A stretch of DNA of 64,000 bases from Syngnathus acus. Lineage: Eukaryota > Chordata > Actinopteri > Syngnathiformes > Syngnathidae. Below are positions 11,240 to 25,000 of this stretch, one piece after another. A program made the translations under genes and the position numbers. The notes beneath the pieces are model-generated. The model was not told where the DNA came from. It made no database searches and saw only the letters and a program-made list of their open reading frames with translations. Every line of letters begins with the position of its first letter. Positions within the stretch are counted from its first letter, which is position 1. The stretch lies in contig NC_051087.1 in NCBI RefSeq assembly GCF_901709675.1, positions 824,001 through 888,000 of the forward strand. The letters are read 5' to 3'.

Positions 11240-14200
11240 GTGGGTATTAAAGCAACTTCTGTTCATAAACAGGCTGTCCCAAAAATATATAGGCTACATA
11301 CTTTTTGGCTGGCCATTACTTATATACTGTATAACATTTTTATTTACAGTTGGCGCGTGTTTATTGACAAAGATTCTTGTCTAATTTGTTAGTTACTTAA
11401 TGGTCTAAAATGATTTAATGGTCTTCTCTCCCTAGTCTTGTCTACTTTTTCCTGCGCCTTTGAAAATGTTCAAACAGTTCAAAACAGCATCTTCCAAACA
11501 TAATTGATCATGTCTCTTGTGGCCCTTCAGGATTTTTTTCTAGACAGCCTGTATAAGCAAGTGCTTTTCATCAAGTAGTGTCACTGTCAATTTTGCCCTA
11601 TGCAGGACCCGCGAATTCCCCTGAAACCCATGTCCCCTAACCTTGCCAGGGCGCTTCAGAACCAGGATCTCAGGACAGCTTCATACACTCTACCCGATGG
11701 CACAATTATAGACCCTAAAAACCAAGTAACGTATGATTTGTGACTAGAATGAATGACTTGAATACACATTGTTTCTGCCTTTGACAATCCGTGTCTTGGC
11801 ATACAGGCACCTGTTTCACCAGACCTCGCTAAGGCCCTAAAGAACCCCGCCTTACGTGAAGCTTCCTACTCACTGCCTGACGGTACTATCGTCATTGACC
11901 CGAAAAAACCAAAATCCCCCAACCTCGCGGCAGCACTTCAGAACCCTTACCTGAAATCGGCATCTTACACACTGCCCGACGGTACCATCGTCATCGACCC
12001 GCGGAAACCCGTCTCTCCGAGTCTCGCCAACGCCCTTCAGAACCCTACCCTCAAGAATGCTTCCTTTAACCTCCCAGAGGGAGTTCGAGACCCCAATAAA
12101 CCCATCCCGCCAGACTTGTTAAAGGTTTGTTGTCAACTGCCGATTGCAAATGTATTGACATGATAAAGTAGTTGGTCTCTCAGAATTGTAAAACTTGACC
12201 TTATTTGAACTTACTCCGTATCAGGCTCTTAATAACCCAGCTTTGAAGGGGGCGACCTTAACCCTCCCCGATGGAACCATGATTGTTGACCCAAGAAAAC
12301 CAAAGAGCCCAAACCTGACCGCTGCCCTTCAAAACCCTCACCTCAAGGGTGTATCGTACATCCTGCCTGACGGAACCATCATCATCGACCCGCGCAAGCC
12401 GCTCACTCCCGACCTGTCAAAAGTACATCATCCTAACTCTGTTTGCAAGGATGATTTTGCAAATGGTATACAAATTGCAAACGGTTTCCTGCTTTTACCG
12501 CCCATTAGGCTCTTGCCAATCAAAACCTTCGGAATGCTTCGTATCAACTCCCTGATGGTTCCCTGGTCATCCCTGGTCAGCAGCCAAACCTCACCGCTGC
12601 TCTGAGGAAGAACATGGCCCTTCGTTCTTCCGATCTCTTTCATCTCCCTCAAAACTCAGTGTTCACTGGAGCACCGAAACCCGACAGTCCAAACCTCTCT
12701 TCCGCCCTGAAGAGCGACGAACTGCGTGGCATCCGTTACAGGTGAGGAAGGAAACCACAAGAGATCAGGTCAGGAAAAATTCAACTTGAGCCACATTTGT
12801 CCCGTAGGTTGCCGGACGGCTCCATCCTGACGAGACGCTTCCACAATCCCAACCTGGCCAATGCCATTCAAAACCAGCAGCTTCGCTACGCTTCGTACAG
12901 GCCCCCACCGGCGCTATACGGCACGGATAATCGTTACGCTGCAGTCCCACCCTATGGGCCGCACTCAGGCCACTGGGCCCGGAATGCCAGAGGCGGCGGT
13001 GAAACAGGGGAGGACGTGTGGGCTGCTGAAAGAGTTTTACCTCACGGCACGGTCCAGCATCTGGCCAAGTGGTCCATGTATAGAGAGACCGGTGTGTTGG
13101 ACAGCTATTTACCCACGGCCAACGTCGAGAACGAACAGCTTCAGGATCCAGACTGGACTCCTGTCCGAGAGAGGGATCCTGGGCAGAGCTGGTATGACAA
13201 GGTAGTTCACAGAGAATCATCTCAAATTTGGACCATGATGACCAGATCCTTCAGCCTAGTTACACACCACTGTTATTCTTATTTTTTAGATCTACTCTAT
13301 CTTAAGCATGCCAACGACCGGCCACAGGGTCAAGCGCTGGGCTGAGGGCATGGAGGACTTGACGCAGATGCCGTAAGCCTCACAAGTCAAATATCTGAGT
13401 GTTGACCCAAGACATTGTCGAGATCCTACCCGTTTAATTTCAGCGAACTGAATGAGACCACCGTCCTGATGAACCTGAAGAAACGCTACGACCAGGAGCT
13501 CATTTATGTAAGTATGTGAACGTAGTAGCTCAAAAGGCACACATCCCATTCCAAAGACACTTGTATATTTTCTTTCAAAAGACGTACATCGGCAGCATCC
13601 TGGTCTCCGTCAACCCCTACAAGTTGCTCAACATTTACGGCACAGACATGGTACTGCAATACGAAGGCCACGGCCTGAGCGACAACCCTCCGTAAGACTC
13701 TCATTTTGTTCAACGGCGAGTTTACCTCCATAGTCTGATGGCTAACGTACTAAGAAGCCATCTTGTTAGCTTAGTGGCTACTTCAGTCCATCCTGTTATT
13801 TTATGTATTATATTTGGAAAAAGTCCAACCTGCTAGTTTAGGTTATTGAAGTTTACTAGCTAATGCTACACTTAAGAGTCCATTTTGCTAGCTTAGAGGT
13901 ATCATCGAGCGTTCATTGAACTAGCGCGTGATAGTAAAATGTGTGTCTGTGTTGCAGTCATATTTTTGCCATTGCTAATCTCGCCTACACCAACATGATG
14001 GATGCCAAAGACGACCAGTGTATCGTGATCAGGTACTGAGTTTGCATTGTTTTTCTTTTTTTTTAACGTGATGCAAATTCTCCCAATTGTGCATGATTTG
14101 TTTGCAGTGGAGAAAGCGGCTCTGGGAAGACGGAAGCCACTAAACTGATCCTGCGTTACTTGACAGCCATACATCACAAGCGCAACGTGGCGCAACAGGT

Positions 14201-15077
14201 ACGCCCGCCATTTTTTTTTTTTTCTTCATGAACTGTGAACGGAACCAAAATGTTAGCTAACGCTATGGTCGATTTCCTTCGTCTTGACTGTGTGGCGTCA
14301 GATCCAGGTAAGCTATTGTGTCGTCGAGCCTGCTGGGGGGGGGGGGGCCGTGGTAATGTGTGTATTTACGTATTCTTAGATTTTGGAAGCCACGCCCCTT
14401 TTGGAGTCCTTTGGCAACGCCAAAACGGTGCGCAACGACAACTCGTCACGCTTTGGCAAATTCACCCAGCTCTGCATGGAGGAGTGAGTGCTGAGCAAAC
14501 GATGGCAAAATCCTCGCATATTTCTCGACATCGCTAAATGTTTTGTGAAACTGTGACAACTTCAAAAATCTTTCCACAATTTATGCAGAAATTGTCGAAT
14601 TTGTACCACATTTCTTAAGCTATTCAAAGCATTTCAATTTCAAATTGTTCAGCTCATTCAAGCGTTCCTCCGCCAAGTTAGCATTTAGCTGCTTTTTAGC
14701 ATATTTGAAATAATAGTATGTAAACTCTCTTTCTTGACACTTCTATGAGAAAATAATTGGCCTATTAGCATAGTTGCTATTTGGAGTCGCGCAATTTGGA
14801 TAAATGAGAAAAAAAATTAGCAAGCCTGTTGTCATTCTTTTGTAACAGTTACAAATGACGCTGTCACTAACGAAATGTTTTTTTTATTTTATTTTTTTAC
14901 CTCCTTGGTGTGGTTCTTATGTAAGCAGTAGCGTAGCGCCCACTGCGATAACGATAGCACACACGCAGAGAATCGAACACTCTGTGACGTGTGGCATTAA
15001 CACACTTAGCCGACAAGCTGACCTAGCCAAAGACGACGCAAACACATTACACATGCACCGCTTGTTACTTAACTCTC

Positions 15078-15111
<34 letters not shown>

Positions 15112-18100
15112 ACTCTAACTTAATTAATCAGGGGCCTAATCAGCGGTGCCATAACATCTCAGTACCTGTTGGAGAAGTCTCGCATTGTCTTTCAGGTAAA
15201 CTGGACACACACACACACACACACACATACACACACATGGCATCTTCTTACAAGTGAGTCAGAGTGTGAGAAAGAGGAGATTCATGAGTCAGTCAGTGTG
15301 AGGTGTCAAACATGATGCTGTGTGGCTTTAATCCTGATGCCCATCAAACATGTCCATCAATGGCATCCATCCATCCATCCATCCATCCATCCATCCATCC
15401 ATCCATCCATCCATCCATCCATCCATCCATCCATCCATGTATGTATTCCGATTTAATTTAAAAAAAAATTTCCTTGCGTTCAGGCCAAATCGGAGCGAAA
15501 CTACCACATCTTCTACGAGATGCTGGCAGGGCTTCCTTCGCACGAGAAACGCTCACTGTATCTGCAAGATGCCGAGACCTACTATTATCTCAACCAGGTA
15601 CGTGCACGGAGCGTGGGGCCAATCAATTTTGGGGTTCACAAATGACTTGTCATCTCGCTTCCAAGGTGACATTTGTCCTCTGGACGTTGATGAATGAACG
15701 GGCGCAAATGTAAATGTGGCTTGGGTGACCTTTCACTCTGTTTGATGTAATTGATGAATGCCACTGCGCCAGTCGAGTTGGGCTTTTGGAGCGGCGCTTT
15801 TTAAGGGCCGCGTGTGCCCACGAGCGCAGGGAGGCGACTGCAAAATCGCAGGCAAGGACGACGGGGAGGACTTCCGCCGCCTGCTAAGCTCCATGGACAT
15901 CCTGCGCTTCAGTGCTGAGGAGCAAAAGGACATGTACCGCCTCCTCTCCTCCATCCTCCACCTCGGCAACGTCTACTTCCAGTCGCAGCAGGTTGACGGC
16001 AATATACTTTATTTTTTTTATTTTACATATATATTTATATATTTTTCTTAATTATTTAATATTGTAAGAATGTTGGTTTAAAATATTTCACATTTTAAAT
16101 ACTAAAATAATGTGTTTCAATCATGAATTGGGTCATAATTAGTCAATTATTTTTTTAAATAACTAAAAATATAGAATTGTTCATTTAATTATTTTTTTTT
16201 AGAAAACAATGTTGAAACTAACTACTGGATGAGATTATCAAAAATCATTATCAAAATGAATCATCCCATTTTGATCAATCAATTCTGAGAAAAAAACAGA
16301 ATTGCACTCTTAATCATGGAAATGCTCCATGGGCCGAATTCAAGAAGACAATGTGCCGTATGTGGCCCGCGCTCCTTACGTTGCGCCACCGTCGCTAACG
16401 ACACTCTTCGATGATGCCCCCTGTAGGCCGGAGGCGGTCAAGAGGCGGCGGCGGCGGTGGTGGTGAGCACTCAGGAGATACGAGTGGTCGCCGAGCTGCT
16501 GCAGGTGTCGCCTGAAGGCCTGCAGAAGTGTGTCACCATCAAAGTCATGGTGAGCGCCACATGCCAATGACACGCCAATGACACGCAAGCTTCATGAAAA
16601 GGCTTGATGTGCAGTGTGTTGCCTTTGCAGGACACAGCGAGGGAAAAAATATCCACACCGCTCACAGTGGAAAGTGCCGTGGATGCCAGGTCAGTTCAGG
16701 TCCATTTGATGGATTTATCCTTTTTTTTATGATTTCATATTTCACCATTTAGTGGTCACAAGAAACCAGCAAAAATATTTTTTTTTAGCTGCCAGAAGTG
16801 TGGCCTCAAAATACACCTTGGCGCTCTACATATTAGAGGTGTAGCAATTAATTGAATAATCGAAAACGAATCGTTTATTAATCGACAATTATTTTTGATC
16901 ATCATTTAGATCTTTTTTTAAAATGAAATTTGTCCAAATGCTGCCAATTTCAGCTTCTCCGCAGTAAATTTCGATTCCCGTCGTCCTGAAAGCCAAACGA
17001 TTTTTTGTGCTGAATCCAAATCCAACTTTTGCTTGCACTTTGGAAAACGACAATGGAGACTTTTTTGCCGATTTTCTGACATGTTACAAACTCTCTGAAT
17101 CATACTTGCTATATGTTTGATTAAAAATGATGGCAATTCAAACTTGAATAAGGAAAATGGAATCGAACTGCTCGGCATAAAACTTGATTATTGCTGTGGG
17201 AAACCTTGCTGAGATTTTCTTGCCGTCCTTGAAAGGGGGCAAGTAAGGACAAAGGATGTAAAGACGAGCGTTCGGGGGTGTTCGGAGAGGTTTGGAGGTG
17301 TGGGGGGGGGGCTTATCTTTACAGATGCCCTCTTGTTGCCATAGCAACCAGGTTCTCTTGTTTCCATAGCAACCCTGTTGCGCGTGTTCGTGTCTCGTAG
17401 AGACGCCGTTGCCAAGATCCTCTACGCGCTGCTCTTCAACTGGCTGACGGAGCGTATCAACGGACGGGTGTACCCTCGCAACGAGGCGCTCTCCATCTCC
17501 ATCCTGGACATTTATGGATTCGAGGTCACCTTTTTTTCTTTTACCGTGTATTAGTTATAACTACCACTGACATCGAAGGTCGCACTGTTTCAATAAAACT
17601 TCTGCAGGATCTCCAGGTGAACAGTTTTGAGCAGCTGTGCATCAACTACGCCAACGAAACTTTGCAGTTCTTCTTTAACAAAGTCACCATCCAGCAGGAG
17701 CAGGTCAGGGAAAAACCTTGTTTTTTTTTTATACCAAGCCCGTCCGCAAATCACACACACAAAAAAAACAAGAGATCTGAGATCTGGCCCGTAGGAGGAG
17801 TACATGCGTGAGCAGATCGAGTGGCGGCACCAGCCCTTCGGCCAAGACCGAGCCTGCCTGGACCTGATCGCGGCAAAGCCTCACGGGATACTTCGCGTAC
17901 TTGACGACCAGTGCGGCTTCCCTCAGGTGAGCCTTGAACGCCATTGGCGGCCGAGATGGCGGCCAAGACGGCGGCCATGATGGCGGCCAACATGGCCGCC
18001 AAGATGGCCACCAAGATGGCCACCAAGATGGCCGCCGCTCACCTGCTCTCCCGTCCATCCATCAGGCCACAGACCACACCTTCCTGCAGAAGTGCCACTA

Positions 18101-21100
18101 TCACCACGGCAACGACCCCCTGTATGCCAAGCCCAAGATGCCGTTGCCCGAGTTCACCCTCAAGCACTACGCTGGCAAAGTCACCTACCAGGTAAAAGCG
18201 GGAAGACATCCAAAGTTCGGACAAATGAGTGTCAAGTAGTTGTGACTCGTTCAAAAGTGGTCTCATGTTTTGGGTCTTAGGTGACCAAGTTTCTGGACAA
18301 GAACTTTGACACGGTGCGCCAAGATGTCCTGGACCTTTTCATCCGCAGCAAAAACGGAGTCAGACTTGGACTACTTTTCAGTCATCTGCGTGTGGGCGAG
18401 CTCAGTGCTCACCTGCGTTCTGCGTGCGCGTGCCTCCAGATGGTGTCCGAGCTCTTCCTGAAGCATTCCGAGGAAACGTGGCAGAATCGCTCCAACGCTC
18501 GGCGCAGCAGCGCCGCTCGCCGCTTCCAGCCCGGCACGGTCGGCGCCAAGTTCCAGAGCAGCTTGCAGGAGCTGCTGGAGAAGATGGAGAGGTAGAAGAG
18601 AACGTGGGTAAAAGTTACAGCGGCTCCATTCACCGCTTTTTTTTTCTTCCAAGGTGTCGCCCGTATTTTGTGCGTTGCATCAAACCAAACCAGCGGAAGG
18701 TAGCTAACGCTGGCCGCGCTACCTTTCCGGAGCAGAAGAACTCACTTTTTGCGGCCGTTTAGGAAGCGGCAACGTTTGACTTGGAGCTGGTGAGCGCGCA
18801 GCTGCGCTACTCAGGAATCATGGACACCGTCCGCATACGCAAGGAGGGCTATCCCGTCAGATGGACTTTTCACAGCTTCCTAAGCAGGTGAGACATCACC
18901 TTGACGTGACATGGGATCAGCTTCATGGCTGACATGAAAGTCAGATGTACACATTTGTCTCACCGGACAAGAGCTTAAATGACTTCTAACTTTTGAACAG
19001 TTGAAATGGAGCTTTAACGACTCGAGCCGTCAATGGCGGTGAACGAATTCGATTCCACCTTGGAGATCAATTTGTGGATTTTCTGTTGGGCTTACGATTG
19101 TTAAGCTCCAATGAAGCATTTGAATGTTTTTAGAAGCTTGAGAATGAAGAGTTTGTGCACACGCAGGTACAAAGCGCTGCTCTGCTTGAAAGACGCGCCT
19201 ACGCCCGACGGAGAAAACTGCGTCATCATGCTGAGGAAACTGGGACCCGTCAAGGTCGGCTCCTACCAGCTGGGAGTCACCAAGGTCCGCCCGCTCGCCC
19301 GCACGCACGTGGAGGGAGCCGCTGAAATGCTTGCGTGTGCACGCGCAGATCTTCCTGAAGGAGGATCTCCACCGGCTGCTGGAGGGCAAGCGCGAGCGCG
19401 TGCGCAACATCGCCGCCCTCACGCTGCAGAGATACGTGCGCATGTACTTGATCCGCAAGAACTTTGTGGAGTTCCGCCGCTGCATGACGCTGCTGCAGGC
19501 CCGATGCAAAGGCTACGTCGTCAGGCGAGCGAGCGAGCGAACGTCGCGCGGCTTTCTGCAAAAATGCAACATCTGACAGTTGATTGGTTTTCGCCACAGA
19601 AAGAAGTTTAGTCGCAGGAGGAAATGTCTCGTCAAGTTTCGCGCCACGATGCGAATCGTCGTCAATCGGCAGCGCTACTTGAGGGTACGTGTCGTGGACA
19701 GTATCATAATAATCATCATTTCATGAATTATTTCATTGAAAAAAAATCTAAATATTTGGATTTTTTTACGAAGCAAAACTGTGCTTCCATTTACATTGTG
19801 TTTAACAAATATTTTAAAATGTAATTATGTAATTGACTACAAAAATAAATTAAAAACCTACATGGAACTCAAAAGTGCAGTTTTAACTTTAGTTCAGAAA
19901 AATTGCCAAAAACTTCCCTTTTTAGAACCTGCAAAATTGTGCCAAGCGAAAATAAAACAGCCATGAAAAAACAAAGTGGAATTATGAGGAATGAGCTCAT
20001 TCATTTGACATTTTCATTATGTTGTCGTTTCATCAGACGGTGGTGGAGCCAGCGAGGAAGGCTGAGGAGGTGAGCGAGGAACAGGATGGTCACATGCGGA
20101 GACAAAAATGTGTGTGTGTGTGTGTAGGACCGCCTCAACCGAGAAGTGGTAAACGTGACGGTGCTGCCCATCCCCGTTGAGTTGGCGGCGCTGCTTCAGG
20201 TGGCTTCAGGTGCGCACGGGACGGGCCTATAAATAAACACGTGTGTGAGCGTGTGTGCGTGCGTGCCTGTTTGCAGGTGGCACCGAGCTGCACTCAGACT
20301 GCCTGGCGTTGGTCCAGGCTCCCAAAGTTCAGGTTGAACCCCAGCTGACCTTGCCCCTGGACATCAACAACTACCTCATGACTCATTACGTCCGCGCCAT
20401 ATTTAGGGTGAACGCACACACGCACTGGCGCACACGCACAAAGCTGTGTTTAAAGGTCGCGCGCGGCTTTTTAGGAGCCATCCTTTGGGATGCTGACGGC
20501 CCCTTTGGACAACTCCCTGACCCGACTGGATCAGAACTTGAAGAAAGGAGCCCTCAATATCTTTCTTCTGGTACTGCACCCCATTCAACACACACAAATG
20601 CAGCAAAACAAATAGAAAACCATTTACAAGTTAACTCCTTTATAGACGTCAAAGATATGAACTGGGTTGGCAGCCACCGGGTTCACGATCACCAAAAATG
20701 TCTTAACTGTCATTTGAATGAAGCAGTTTGACCTTCCCAATTCGTAACGTAATAACCAAGCAGTTTTATGTAACTGGGCTAACGGACTGCTTGCCAAACT
20801 AGCTAACAAATACCACAAACAAAAGAAGCAACTCTCAACTAGTTTGACTGTGCTAACTTTCTGGCTCGCACCTCCTTTACTAGCTAAGAAAGCATTCAAG
20901 TTTGTACATCATGTGTCAGATTCTACGTTTCATGGGCGACCCGGAGCTGAACGGAGCTCAGGAGAACCTCTTTGGGAATTACATCATCCAGAGAGGGCTC
21001 GCCAACGCCGAGCTCCGGGACGAGATCTTTGCTCAAGTGGCCAATCAGGTGCCGACGGAGCGCTAATGCAACGGTTTGGCATCATCGCCTCGGAAGTCAC

Positions 21101-22016
21101 GGCGTGCCTTTTGTCGACCCGCTTGCAGGTTTGGAGGAATCCCAACGTGCTGAATTGCGAGCGCGGTTGGCTCCTCATGTCCTCGTGTCTGTCCGCTTTC
21201 CCGCCTTCTCCCAGGCTGGCCAAGCACCTGCTCAAGTAAGTCGGACTAACCCATGCACCCGACTTTCATGCCACGTGTTGAGCCACGTTCTGGGCTCTCA
21301 GGTTTGTGTCGGACTACGGGCTGGAGGGCTACGACTCGGTGTGTCAGCACGCTCTGCTGCAGGCCATGCACGGCGGGGACGGCTACCCGCGCACCTACCC
21401 GCCCTGTCTGCTGGAGTGGACGGCCAACCGCAAGAGGGCGCACACCCTCCTCCACGTGCACTGCTTGGATGGTACCGGGCCGCAACGCCGCAGCATCCAA
21501 ATGAGTTTTGTTACTGGGCTCAACGTGTGCGCTCCTCCAGGCGTGTCCGTCCTGTGTCCGGTGCACTCTTGGACCACAGGCGAGAACATGGCCAAAGACA
21601 TCTTGCAACACAGGTAAGAAGAAAAAAAAACCCAACATGGTCAGCGTTGTGAAACATTGAGCCCGGCGAGTGTTTTCAGGGGCGTGACGGAAGGCCGTCA
21701 GGGCTGGTCCGTGCTACTCAAGGAGCCGGCGCAACGGGTGGAGCTGGAGGGCTCAGACTACGTCCTGGACCTGATGTCCGACCTGGAGTTGCCTGCCCGG
21801 TTCCCCAAGCACAGCAGCTACTTTATCATCTCCGCTCAGGAACCGGGACGCGTGCGGGCCAATGCTAGCATGTAAGAGACGGACAGACGCTTAGTTAGCC
21901 AAGTATGCAGTGTAGTCTTCCTGACATTGTCTGACTTGATTTTGTAGAAGTCTGCTGGGTGGCGGCTTTGACACCAATGACGGATTCATGCCGTCGGCCA
22001 TCATTGGCCAGGGTAG

Positions 22017-22050
<34 letters not shown>

Positions 22051-25000
22051 CTGTTGTGTGACCCAAGCAGGTATGTTCTCCTTAGACCTGGAGCTTCATC
22101 CAGGAATGGATCACTTCCTGGATAGCCTGTTTGACCCGGTGCTGTCCGACGGGAGCGCAGTAAGTTCCATCCGCGCCAAAAAATGCGGAACTTCATCGCG
22201 GCTTCCGTCTTTCACTCGCTATCGGAAGCAGGCGACAGGAATGGACGCGTATCAGATGTGTCGGACAGAGCGAGATTGCGTTACCCGGTTAGCGCAAGCG
22301 GCGCGGGCACCAGATGGTCACGGTGATTTCACGAAGCTGGCCGGGCGACGGTGGCAGCGGATCAGCTTACCGGGCGGGAACTGACACTTGCCGCACGCAC
22401 GCACGCACGCACCCACGCACGCACGCTACTTGACTCATTTGTGACGCACGAATGCTTTGATTGAAGATGGAAAGCAATACGGCGCTACATTGGTTCTTCC
22501 GTTACGTTAGCTTGATTACATGCAAACTCCTTTGGGCAGATTCTTTTATTAGCGATTAGAATTACGTACAAATGGCTTTTTGGGGGTAACCAGTTAACAT
22601 GATTACGTAGAAACTAGTTAGCTTGTTTGATTACGACATACAAACGAGTTAGCTTGTTTAGTTGGTCAGTTAGCTTTGTTATTTAGCATGATAGTCATTA
22701 GCGCTTGGTCAATGACCAAGTCTTTTGTTTAACTGGGTTTGTTGGCTGTTTGTGGTGGGTTAATTCAGTTAGTAATTGTTTGTTGGTTAGCGTCAGTGAC
22801 TAATCGTCTATGTTTTTGTAGCGTACGCGAGAAAGGTTAGCGTCATCCACCGAGTTCACGTGCGGGGCCAGTGTAGTGTCTCAACATCTCAACTCCACAT
22901 ACAGCACTTGCGTTTTAGTCTTCTTTATTATTTATTGCCCTGGCCTTTTCCAAAGCTTTCCCTCAAGTATAAGCCAGCATGTTTTATTCACCACAATCCA
23001 GCGGTAGGATTTGGCCTCCGCTCAGCGCTGTCGCCCCGACCGACCGACCGACCGTCCGACCGCCCCGCCCGGCCCGCTTCACAGCTGACGGATTTGAAAG
23101 CATATCTGACAAACGGTGCTCAAGACATTTTCCCTTTTACCCCGGCTCGCTGGGCTCATTCTTTCACGTCAAAGCGAAGAACATCATTTTCAAACAAACC
23201 TGATGTTTTCCCAGCTACCCATCAACCAACCCGTCTAGATATCGGCACAATTTATTCTTTCTTTTTGGTTATTTGTCATATCTTTACTTATTTTTGTCAT
23301 GATTATTTTTAATCTAGCAGTTTCAACGCAATGTCATTTTACTAGACCGTATTTATTTGATTTGATTTGCTGGCATTTGTCTTGCATTTTCCTTCCCTTA
23401 GCAGAGACTGGCTGTAACTTATCTTTGCGGTCCCTGACAGGACGTGGACTCGGCCGCGCTGCTATTGAGCAGGTTGAAGGGCCGCGGAGGAGTTGGGTGG
23501 CAAGAGCAAGGCCCTTCAGGCGGCCCCCCGCCTCCACCTGGCGGTCAGACCCAAAAAAGAAACACCGCACATTGTAAATCATGTGAGGGACACAAATGAT
23601 GTTTGTGTGTTCGGCAGCTGTTCGTGTGCTTCCCGTTGGCGGCGTGATGTCACTTCCCTTTGCGGCCCCCGTGTCGAGCCCCCCGACCTCGCCCATCATG
23701 AGCCCCCCCTCCAGTCCCCTGCTCCAGCACCCCCCCAGCCCGTACGCCGCCGACATCCCGCCGAGTCCGTACGCCAACATCCCGCCCAGCCCGTACGCCA
23801 ACTTCACAGCGTCTCCCTACGCCGACCCGCCGTCCCGCTCGTACCCTCCCACGTCCGAGCCGGACCCTCGGACGGCCGACGGTCAAAATGACAGCAGCGG
23901 GAACACTTCACCGCCACAGGTTACCGCATGAAGATACTCAGAGACAAACAAATACTCAAAGAGAATTAGCCATGTTCAAAAAAATTCAATGACACTCAGA
24001 TTGCAATTGATTCTCATTACATGGCACCTTTCTTTGTTGAATAGTAATCAAAGTTCTATTTTTGCTAACAACTTTGCAATCATTATGAATCCAATATTTG
24101 CACTAATGAGTCCATTTGAAACCTCAGGCTGCGTCTCATGACGTGAAAAGGGACAGCGGTCCTCGGAGGAAAGCTCCTGGAATTCCCATCAATCATGACA
24201 AACCGGCCAAAACGTTTGGTAAGAATCACACGTTGGCCTCTCTCACGTCTATTTTTGTCAACTTTGATTTGTGCGTGTTTGTTTGTGCGCGCGTGCGTGA
24301 GTAGCCCCCGTGGCCACGTCTCTTGCCCCCCCTGCTGGCGAAGTGGTGAAGTACTCTGCTCAGATTTCTGATCAGATCGTGCCTAGTCAGGATATTCAAG
24401 GTCAAACTTTTATATTATTAAACTTAAATATTCTTAAGTATCCATTTTCGAATAATATCTAATCAATATGATTTTTTTTTTTATTCCAGAAATTATCAGG
24501 CGGTACAACTCGCCACCTCCCCCGATGGAGCCATCTGCCCCCGGAAAAAGGTCGCAACATTATTATTTTTTAATTATAGTCATGAAATGATCATAGAAGG
24601 CACTGTGAGGTCAGGGCACGCGTGTATAATTGTGGTATATTTCTCATATAGGAGACCAGAGGGTACATTTAAGAAGAAGCAAACGCCTCGCGATGAAGCT
24701 TTGCAGATCTTAAAACCACAGATGGACAACCGTCCTGATCCGCAGGTGCTCGTGCCGACACACACACAAAGACATTTAGTAATATTCAAAACACTTACTT
24801 TAAAACAGAGGTGGGTAATTCCTGTCGTGGCGTGGCGTGGCGTGGCGGACCGGTCCCGTCCGTCGGTGTCCTGCATGTTTTGTGTGTCGCCCTGTTGCAA
24901 CACACCTGATTCAAATGATCACAATTGTTATCCAGCTTATGTAGACGTTCCTAATGATCTGAATCTGGTGTGTTGCAACATTGAGACAATTACTCACCTA

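Larger units (their letters stand above)
13290..19284 (+). other. myo15a: MYO15A motor domain exons
   Basis: Exons: 13290-13372, 13444-13507, 13582-13691, 13958-14032, 14108-14198, 14302-14307, 14380-14483, 15132-15195, 15484-15597, 15830-15991, 16427-16549, 16631-16689, 17401-17524, 17608-17703, 17795-17926, 18066-18191, 18281-18358, 18440-18591, 18654-18699, 18763-18887, 19167-19284. The motor contains [13 protein letters not shown], the P-loop GESGSGKT (exon 14108), switch [11 protein letters not shown] (exon 14380), switch II DIYGFE (end of exon 17401) and the actin-face segment FVRCIKPNQ (exon 18654). All nucleotide-binding residues are present, so an active ATPase is expected. Confidence 0.93.

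Noticed and set aside
22160-22384. An open frame running on from the MYO15A exon at 22086, with an AYQM sequence recalling the human AYRM
   Set aside because: The exon at 23441 matches the human D-L-E...R-M-K-G segment better and joins in the right phase; the donor at 22160 is strong.
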